NCBI GenBank assembly: GCA_964424335.1
Contig: CAYRIY010000027.1
Coordinates: 1 to 38,206 of the forward strand
Direction: 5' to 3'
DNA length: 38,206 bases
Origin: CAYRIY01 sp964424335
GTDB taxonomy: Bacteria > Bacillota > Limnochordia > DTU080 > RSA5
The translations under genes and the position numbers were made by a program. This document shows, piece after piece, positions 32,684-38,206 of the stretch (the stretch's first letter is position 1; each line of letters begins with the position of its first letter). The notes below the pieces were generated by a model. That model was given only the letters and a program-made list of their open reading frames with translations, did no database searches and had not been told where the DNA came from.

Positions 32684-33082
32684 TCAAAGCGGACGCAGGT
32701 TTCGCTTCCTCGGGCGGCCGCCGCGGCCCGTGGGCAGGTATTGGTAGAGAAAGGTATAGAGCGCGCCAATCGACCCAATGCCTAGCATCCAGATGCGCAA
32801 GGGTCCAAACAAGCCGGAAAGGTGAAGGCCGCTCGAAAGGTAGTAAAGGCCAAAGCAGAGGGTCATGGCCGTAAAGGCCGCTGAGACGTCCGGCCGACGC
32901 CGATAGGAGATGGAATACATCCTGCGGAGCCGGTCGATCTCGTCGCGCATAAAGACCTCGGCGCCTGCCAGGTAGAGCAGCGTGAGCCCGAAAATGACGG
33001 CGAACGGCTCGTAGAGCCCCATAAACTGCAGGAGCATGGCGACGAGCGAGACATAGTAGAGATTCTTAAGAATGTCGTGCAC
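32684..33082 (-). CDS. Small hypothetical membrane protein
   Basis: 132 residues with about four hydrophobic segments: YYVSLVAMLLQFMGLY, FAVIFGLTLLYLAGA, then a basic loop (RDEIDRLRRMYSISYRRRPD), AFTAMTLCFGLYYLSSGL and IWMLGIGSIGALYTFLYQYL. It ends in a basic tail (RGGRPRKRNLRPL). GTG 33082 has GGAGGG upstream. First gene of a two-gene operon with the 516-residue membrane protein, divergent from the two-component system. No family recognised. Confidence 0.7.
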   Translation of the reverse strand: MHDILKNLYYVSLVAMLLQFMGLYEPFAVIFGLTLLYLAGAEVFMRDEIDRLRRMYSISYRRRPDVSAAFTAMTLCFGLYYLSSGLHLSGLFGPLRIWMLGIGSIGALYTFLYQYLPTGRGGRPRKRNLRPL

Positions 33083-33279
33083 GAATCGATGCCCTCCGGA
33101 CGGCGCATAGGCTATGGACGAAACAGCTTTGGGTCACGGCTCTTAGGTTCGGCGTCACAAGCCCCGTTCCCTGGCGCGCCGCATGGGGATGGCCGAGGGA
33201 ATCGACAGGATTTAGCGGCGACCAGACAGAAAATCGTACGAAAGACCGTGCTTTGACGACTGTTAGGGAGCGAACGCCC

Positions 33280-33954
33280 ATGATACGTGTGATGATCGTT
33301 GACGACCACGAGGTGGTCCGCATCGGACTGCGGTCGTTGTTGCAAAGGGTCGAGGACCTCGAAGTCGTAGGTGAGGCGGGTTCGGCCGAAGAGAGTATCC
33401 GCAAGGTAGACGCGCTCGCGGCCGATGGCACGCCGCCGGATGTCGTAGTCATGGACGTGCGAATGCCCGGCGGGAGCGGCATCGACGCCTGTCGAGCGAT
33501 TCGGGCCAAATACCCGGAGATCAAGGTGATCATGTTGACATCTTACACCGACGACGAGGCGGTTTATGCGTCGGTGATGGCGGGCGCCGCCGGGTATGTC
33601 CTAAAGCAAGTCGGTTCGGACGACCTCGTCAAGGCGATTCGCACGGTTCACTCAGGGGGAGCGCTGCTCGATCCGAGCACGACGCAACGGGTGCTCGAGC
33701 GGATGCGCTCCAAAGATCCCCTCGGCGATCTTCCTGAGCCGCTCACGGATCAGGAACGCCGCCTCCTCGAGCTGATCTCGGAAGGAAAGACCAACAAGGA
33801 GATTGCACAGGAAGTTTTCCTAAGTGAGAAGACGGTCCGCAACTACGTGAGCAACATCCTGGCCAAACTTGGTCTCTCCAACAGAGCCGAGGCGGCCGCC
33901 TTTGCGGTGCGGCACGGGCTCACGGGCAAAGAGGAGCCGGGCGACAAGATTTGA
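33280..33954 (+). CDS. NarL/LuxR-family response regulator
   Basis: 224 residues. An N-terminal receiver domain has the acidic pocket VDDHEVVRIGL, the phospho-acceptor Asp in VVVMDVRMPGGSG (about residue 57), the switch Thr/Ser in MLTSYTDD and the conserved Lys in GYVLKQV. The C-terminal LuxR-type helix-turn-helix (about 150-215) reads LTDQERRLLELISEGKTNKE in its first part and VFLSEKTVRNYVSNILAKLG in its second. ATG 33280 has AGGGAG nine bases upstream. The kinase gene overlaps its stop codon by four bases. Most like DevR/LiaR/DegU regulators; target genes unknown. Confidence 0.93.
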   Translation: MIRVMIVDDHEVVRIGLRSLLQRVEDLEVVGEAGSAEESIRKVDALAADGTPPDVVVMDVRMPGGSGIDACRAIRAKYPEIKVIMLTSYTDDEAVYASVMAGAAGYVLKQVGSDDLVKAIRTVHSGGALLDPSTTQRVLERMRSKDPLGDLPEPLTDQERRLLELISEGKTNKEIAQEVFLSEKTVRNYVSNILAKLGLSNRAEAAAFAVRHGLTGKEEPGDKI

Positions 33955-35393
33955 ACGCACTCAGGACCATTTTCGAGCTCGAGGCGAATCAAATCGTCCT
34001 CAACTTCGCACACGGCCTCGTCTTTTTCCTCCTAGGATTTGCGGTCTTGCTAAAGAGCAAGCGGTGGAGCGACTTGACGCTCGCCAAGAGTTTGCGCTGG
34101 CTTGGTGTGTTTGGCGTATTGAACGCCTTCGGAGACTGGGGCAGCCTATTCCTACCGATCCAAGAGGAAGTCCTCTCCGCAGAGATCACAGGAGTTCTCT
34201 GGGTGCTCGACATCGCCGTGACGGCGCTCTCCTATGCGTTTTTGCTTTACTTTGGATGCCGGCTCGCGGCCGACACGCGCCATGACCTCTACTGGCTGCC
34301 GAGGCTTGTGCCGATCCTTTACGGCGCATGGCTCCTCGCGCTCGTGGTCGCCATCTTTTCCGGGGTGGTCGATCCGGTGCGCAGCCCCGAATCCTTCCGT
34401 CCTTTCCAGGTGATGTACCTGTACGGCTTTGCCTTTGCGGGCTCGATGATCGTCGCCTGGGCGCTTCACCTCCAACAAAATGAGCTGCGTTCGCTCGGCC
34501 TCGATAACTCGGTGCCGCACCTTCGCTGGGTAGGCTTGTCGATGGCCTTGCACGCCTTTGCCGCCGGGATCATTGTGCCGGAAATCGGAGTCTTTCCAGC
34601 CAGCATCATCAACGACGCGTGGTTTTTCGCAAGCACGGGGATTCCGGCCCGGCTCCTCACAGGGATCAGCGGAGCCATCATGGCGATTTTCATCACGATT
34701 AGCATGGAAGTATTTGACGAGGAGTTTCAGCGCAGGATCGACGAGGCAAGGCGCGTGCGGGCGGTCCTCGACGAGCGCGTGCGCATCGCGCGAGACCTGC
34801 ACGACGGCATCATTCAGACGCTGTATGCGCTCGGCCTAGGACTCGAAGGCGTGCTGCTCAGCCTCGATACGTCCAAGGAGACTGCGAAAGAGGAAATCAA
34901 GTCGATCATGAACTCGCTCAACACGGCGATCAAAGACGTGCGCGGGTACATCATGAATCTCAAGACGCCGAATGAAGACGTCTCCCTGGACGAGCAAATC
35001 CGCCTCCTGGTCAGGCAGTTGCAGCGGGAGGCCCGGGTGCCTGTCCGTTTGCGCGCCGAGGCGATCGAGGCAGGCATCGTCTCCGGCGAGGCGATCGAGA
35101 ACATCTTGCTGATCATTCGAGAAGCAGTGAGCAACGCAACGCGCCACGCCAAGGCGTCTGAGATCAAGATCACGCTCGTCCGAGATGAGCGGGCGATCAA
35201 CCTCTCGGTCGCAGACGACGGCGTCGGCTTTGACCCGAGCGAGGCGCCCCAGGGCTCCGCGGGTGAACACCTGGGCCTTGACAACATGCGTCGGCGCGCC
35301 GAGGGCATCGGAGGCCACCTGTCGATCCACGCCGAACCGGGCCACGGAACGGAAGTCTTGCTCCGGCTCCCCCTGTCGCCGAACGCCCGCTAA
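33951..35393 (+). CDS. Sensor histidine kinase (HisKA_3, NarX/LiaS/DegS type)
   Basis: 480 residues, starting at TTG 33951 inside the stop of the regulator gene (TTGA overlap), so the two are coupled. An N-terminal membrane sensor of about seven hydrophobic segments (residues 15-265) is followed by a coiled linker. The dimerisation and phosphotransfer helix is RVRIARDLHDGIIQTLYALG, with the phosphorylated His before Asp-Gly. The ATPase domain has REAVSNATRHAKAS (N box), ADDGVGFDPS (G1) and LGLDNMRRRAEGIGG (G2). The seven-helix sensor without a large extracellular loop suggests sensing in or at the membrane. Partner of the preceding regulator. Confidence 0.93.
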   Translation: MNALRTIFELEANQIVLNFAHGLVFFLLGFAVLLKSKRWSDLTLAKSLRWLGVFGVLNAFGDWGSLFLPIQEEVLSAEITGVLWVLDIAVTALSYAFLLYFGCRLAADTRHDLYWLPRLVPILYGAWLLALVVAIFSGVVDPVRSPESFRPFQVMYLYGFAFAGSMIVAWALHLQQNELRSLGLDNSVPHLRWVGLSMALHAFAAGIIVPEIGVFPASIINDAWFFASTGIPARLLTGISGAIMAIFITISMEVFDEEFQRRIDEARRVRAVLDERVRIARDLHDGIIQTLYALGLGLEGVLLSLDTSKETAKEEIKSIMNSLNTAIKDVRGYIMNLKTPNEDVSLDEQIRLLVRQLQREARVPVRLRAEAIEAGIVSGEAIENILLIIREAVSNATRHAKASEIKITLVRDERAINLSVADDGVGFDPSEAPQGSAGEHLGLDNMRRRAEGIGGHLSIHAEPGHGTEVLLRLPLSPNAR

Positions 35394-36610
35394 CGGGGCA
35401 ATCGGGAGAGGGTGGTTGGCGTCGCCTTTGAAGATAGGAGCCACGAGAGCACGGCGACCGTTATCAGCATCAAAAGGGCGCACGTGACAAAGGGCGACAT
35501 GACCGATTCGAGGCCCTGGGTGACCAGAGGCCCGACGATGGCGCCCGCCGAGAACGCCGCCGTCAACATTCCGAAGGCGGCGCCGCGCTTTTCGGGCGAG
35601 GAAGCGTCGGCGTTCAGCGCGCTGACGGCCGGGAAGATCAACCCAAATCCAAGGCCGTACACGAGCATCCCCAGCACGATAAGCGGCAGGCTCGAGGACA
35701 GGCCGATCGTCGCGAGGCCAAATGACGCGAGCGCAAGGCCGAGCACGAGGGGAATCCGCCGGCCGCGTCGGTCTGCGATCCTCGACATGGGCGGGACGAA
35801 CGCAACGAGCGCCCCCACCGCAAAAGCGCTGAAGAGCGCGCCGATGATCGACGTCTTGAGCCCAAGTTGGTCGCCTTTCAACGGAAACGCGTAAAAGAGC
35901 ACGTTTTGAGCGAACATCACGGCAAATCCCGCCAGCGTGGATGCGCCGATCAGCCTGAGATTGAACGGAGCGGTTCGCTCCGCGCTTTCGCTCGAGTCGC
36001 TCGAGTCGCTCGGATCAGGGGCAGTGGATTCTTGAGCGGGCGCCTGCTTGTGTGGGCGCGGCGTTGCTGTGGCGCCGCGCGCCGCAAAGAGCGCGGCGAT
36101 TCCAATCGCAAGTAGGCCCGCGGCCATCGTCCAGACAGGGATCGCCACGCCGTATCTGGATTCCAAAATGCCGGTGATCGGCGGAGCCAACATGCTGGCC
36201 AGAGCGATGACAAGCCCAGCGCGGGCCATGGTCTCGCCCCGACGTTCGCGCGGGATGCCTTCCGCCAGGGCGGCAAAGGCGGCGGGGGCGACCGCTGCTG
36301 CAGCAAGGCCGTGCAACAGGCGGACCCCGACCAGGAGCGCCGGGGTCGAGGCGGACAGGTGAAGGGCGGAGGTCAACGCCATGGCCGCAAATCCGTACCC
36401 TGCGACCGCAAGCCGGCCGTATCGATCGGCAAGGATGCCGAATGAAAGATTGCCGAACATGTTCGTCAGGCTGTACGCGCTTGCCGCAACGGCTAAGATC
36501 CCCGGATCGCCGGCGGCCGTCGCAAAGACGACCAGGATGGGCGCCCACGCCAACTGTTGATAAAAACTTCCCCAGACGAGCAATAACGAGATGCCGCGGC
36601 GGGAGGACAT
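35390..36610 (-). CDS. Major facilitator superfamily transporter
   Basis: 406 residues, twelve predicted membrane helices in two halves. The first half carries the loop motif GILADRYGRLAVAGYG between helices 2 and 3 and GVRLLHGLAAAAVAPAAFA in helices 4-5; the second carries SRIADRRGRRIPLVLG. A Ser/Asp/Glu-rich cytoplasmic linker (DPSDSSDSSESAER) joins the halves. The pattern is that of drug/proton antiporter-like exporters, substrate unknown. ATG 36610 has GGGGGAAA ten bases upstream. Its stop overlaps the kinase stop on the other strand. Confidence 0.9.
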   Translation of the reverse strand: MSSRRGISLLLVWGSFYQQLAWAPILVVFATAAGDPGILAVAASAYSLTNMFGNLSFGILADRYGRLAVAGYGFAAMALTSALHLSASTPALLVGVRLLHGLAAAAVAPAAFAALAEGIPRERRGETMARAGLVIALASMLAPPITGILESRYGVAIPVWTMAAGLLAIGIAALFAARGATATPRPHKQAPAQESTAPDPSDSSDSSESAERTAPFNLRLIGASTLAGFAVMFAQNVLFYAFPLKGDQLGLKTSIIGALFSAFAVGALVAFVPPMSRIADRRGRRIPLVLGLALASFGLATIGLSSSLPLIVLGMLVYGLGFGLIFPAVSALNADASSPEKRGAAFGMLTAAFSAGAIVGPLVTQGLESVMSPFVTCALLMLITVAVLSWLLSSKATPTTLSRLPR

Positions 36611-36629
36611 GTTCCGGTTTCCCCCTACG

Positions 36630-36651
36630 AAAAGGGCCTCTTGGTCCTTTT
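36630..36651 (-). promoter_or_regulatory. Hairpin just upstream of the MFS gene
   Basis: AAAAGGGCC-TCTT-GGTCCTTTT forms a nine-pair stem (one G-T pair) with A and T tails, 20 bases ahead of the MFS start and next to its ribosome site. It could be a weak terminator/attenuator or control translation. Confidence 0.35.
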
Positions 36652-36805
36652 GCGCATGACGATGTAAGTCGCCTTGTTCCTGTTTATGAATTATGGCCCC
36701 GCTCCTCCTGTTTTGGGCAAGGTTTCAACAAATCTTCACATATTGTTCACGATCCGGCCATATCTATTGCACATAATTGTGGTGAAATACAAAATCCCCC
36801 GCGAA

Positions 36806-36847
36806 GAAAGAGGCCGCCTTAGCGCAAAGCTTTGGTCGGCCTCTTTC
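36806..36847. promoter_or_regulatory. Long inverted repeat ahead of the fumarylacetoacetase-family gene
   Basis: GAAAGAGGCCG (36806-36816) and CGGCCTCTTTC (36837-36847) are perfect 11-base arms around a 20-base loop. The A-rich and T-rich outer ends look like a bidirectional terminator, but the only gene it could act on is the one downstream, so a leader attenuator is possible. The 36611-36914 intergenic region also holds TTCACATATTGTTCAC at about 36735 and an AT-rich stretch; I cannot assign a promoter with confidence. Confidence 0.4.
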
Positions 36848-36956
36848 GTTGCGCTGGCCGGGGAACCGTATATGAACGCACATTAGGGCAGGAATTGCCA
36901 TCCGGCGCGACAAAGTGGAGAGCGGCTTGTTTAATATTGATAAGGAAGTGATTGCA

Positions 36957-37910
36957 CTGCAGTTTGTGACGTTTGTGCACAACGGCGCGCGCCGCGTCGG
37001 GGTTCACAAGGACGGCAAAATCATCGATATCCGCGCCGCGCTGGCCGCGCGTTTTGCCGGTGGCGGCGAAGGCCACCCCAAAGAGCTTGCGGACGCGCTG
37101 ATCCCGGGAGACCTGCGCAATCTGATCGAGCGGGGCGAGCCTGCGATCGCACAGATTCGGGCGGCGGTTCAGTATGCGCAGGAGCGCGGCGAAGACGGCG
37201 ACGATCCCAGCGAAAGCCGCATGATCTATAGTTTTAGCGAAGTGGGGATCTACGCGCCGATCCTAAATCCTGAAAAGATCGTGGCCGTCGGCCTCAACTA
37301 CCTCGACCATGCAAAAGAGTCGGGGATGGAGCCGCCCAAGCAGCCGATTTTCTTCTCCAAGTACGCAAGCTCGATCGTGGGTCCGGGCGCTGCCGTCGTG
37401 TTGCCGCCGTCCGATGTTACCGAGCAGGTCGATTACGAGGTCGAGCTTGCCGTCGTGATCGGTCGAGCAGCGAAAAACGTCTCCGAAGACGAAGCGATGG
37501 ACCACGTCTTTGGTTACACGATCGTCAACGACGTCTCCGCACGAGACCTGCAGTTTCAAGACGGCCAGTGGGTGAAGGGCAAGGCGCTCGACACCTTCGC
37601 GCCGATGGGACCTTGGGTCGTCACCAAAGACGAGATCGAGGATCCACACAACCTGCGCATCGTTTTGGCGCTAAACGGCGAACTCGTGCAAGACTCGAAC
37701 ACCTCAAATCTGATCTTTAAGATTCCGCAACTTGTTGCGTATTTTAGCAAGCTGTTCACACTGCGTCCGGGCGATGTCATCTCCACGGGCACCCCGCCGG
37801 GCGTCGGAATGGCGAAAAAGCCGCCGCGCTTTCTAAGGCCCGGCGACACGATGGTCGCGGAGATCGAGGGGATCGGAGCGCTCGAAAATCCGGTCATCGG
37901 GTCGGACTGA
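36957..37910 (+). CDS. Fumarylacetoacetate hydrolase-family protein
   Basis: About 317 residues of the FAH fold, which hydrolyses or decarboxylates beta-diketone or acylpyruvate-like substrates using a divalent metal. Seen: IYAPILNPEKIVAVGLNYLDHA, QPIFFSKYASSIVGPG, VDYEVELAVVIGR (the metal-binding E-x-E), the metal-binding Asp in YTIVNDVSARDLQ, KALDTFAPMGPW and the C-terminal RPGDVISTGTPPGVG. I place the start at CTG 36957 because AAGGAAG lies eight bases upstream and the protein then begins QFVTFVHNGARRVGV, the usual family N-terminus. GTG 36915 would add 14 unlikely residues. Substrate unknown. Confidence 0.85.
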   Translation: MQFVTFVHNGARRVGVHKDGKIIDIRAALAARFAGGGEGHPKELADALIPGDLRNLIERGEPAIAQIRAAVQYAQERGEDGDDPSESRMIYSFSEVGIYAPILNPEKIVAVGLNYLDHAKESGMEPPKQPIFFSKYASSIVGPGAAVVLPPSDVTEQVDYEVELAVVIGRAAKNVSEDEAMDHVFGYTIVNDVSARDLQFQDGQWVKGKALDTFAPMGPWVVTKDEIEDPHNLRIVLALNGELVQDSNTSNLIFKIPQLVAYFSKLFTLRPGDVISTGTPPGVGMAKKPPRFLRPGDTMVAEIEGIGALENPVIGSD

Positions 37911-37930
37911 GGTTGTACTAATTACCATTT

Positions 37931-38039
37931 GTCGCCCACTTGCGACCCTTTAGGCCTGGTTGGCCTTTGACTTTGGCCTCTTGATCTTGCATCGCTCATC
38001 GCACGGCGAGCGACGCGGTCGGGTCGGCAAGTGGGCGAC
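37931..38039. other. Structured inverted-repeat element (candidate RNA or terminator)
   Basis: GTCGCCCACTTGC plus GACCC (37931-37948) pairs with GGGTC, one bulged G, and GCAAGTGGGCGAC (38021-38039): 18 base pairs. Inside are two hairpins, AGGCC-TGGTT-GGCCT (37952-37966) and TCGCTC-10 bases-GAGCGA (37992-38013), giving a three-way junction. It lies 20 bases after the FAH-family gene and 103 bases from the convergent gene at the right edge. No clear T-run follows on either strand, so a simple terminator is not certain. Confidence 0.45.
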
Positions 38040-38141
38040 GTTTGCTTTTCGTCGCTTCGCCTCATTCTCGAGTGCCTACCTCCCCGTCACATTGCCTTGC
38101 TCTCGGGCGCCAGTTTGCGTTTTAAAGAGCCCGTCAGGCAA

Positions 38142-38206
38142 TTACTCGTGCTCGGCCTCATGCTCGCACTCGGCTTCGTGCTCCGACTCGCACGCGCACT
38201 CACACT
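38142..38206 (-). CDS. C-terminal end of a protein with a Cys/His/Glu-rich tail (partial)
   Basis: Reading in from the right edge on the minus strand, one frame ends CECACESEHEAECEHEAEHE and then TAA (38144-38142). The alternation of Glu with Cys or His is typical of metal-binding tails of chaperones, transporters or metal-storage proteins. Only about 20 codons lie in the window, so the protein itself is unknown. The matching plus-strand reading is a low-complexity CTCG-type run, so chance cannot be excluded. Confidence 0.45.
   Translation of the reverse strand, partial: CECACESEHEAECEHEAEHE

Overview
The window comes from a GC-rich (about 60% by eye), spore-forming member of the Bacilli. 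The evidence is a gerA-gerB-gerC germinant-receptor operon behind a sigma-G-type promoter, a glmS ribozyme ahead of glmS, a PHP-type histidinol phosphatase, a haem O synthase (aerobic respiration) and Shine-Dalgarno sites with many GTG/TTG starts. I cannot name the genus; an Alicyclobacillaceae-like thermophile lineage would fit. Four runs of exactly 100 N and one of 10 N mark it as a draft scaffold. Three of the 100-N gaps damage genes (hisJ 3' end, the SLBB gene, gerA).

Left part (1-8 kb): a THUMP-type RNA methyltransferase and a decayed piece of a second copy, then a carbohydrate-related block. On the plus strand lie a PF12831-type FAD oxidoreductase, a nucleotidyltransferase fused in frame to a DUF6807 (PmoA-like) protein, and a lipoprotein. 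On the minus strand lie a GH172/DUF2961 protein, ribokinase and a KpsF/GutQ-like sugar-phosphate isomerase, with an operator-like palindrome ahead of them. Next come ctaB, a gap-truncated hisJ, a small unknown protein, a HutC-type GntR regulator and a TauE/SafE transporter.

Middle (12.6-25.6 kb): a pfk plus divergent FtsH-like protease operon, a SirB1-family protein, a YfcE-like phosphoesterase, a ten-unit 17-bp tandem array, a promoter with an overlapping perfect palindrome, and an unrecognised 429-residue protein. These are followed by the most unusual gene here: an export-signal protein with a Wza-type N-terminal domain and at least twelve SLBB-like repeats, six of them near-identical 273-bp units. 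Then come the glmS ribozyme and glmS.

Right part (25.6-38.2 kb): the ger operon, a candidate small RNA with its own promoter and terminator, a SAM methyltransferase, two unrecognised membrane proteins, a NarL-type response regulator and histidine kinase, an MFS transporter, a fumarylacetoacetase-family enzyme, a structured inverted repeat, and the Cys/His/Glu-rich tail of a gene running off the right edge. Gene ends are very tight: several convergent pairs overlap or abut at their stop codons. No tRNA, rRNA, CRISPR, transposase or phage genes were seen.
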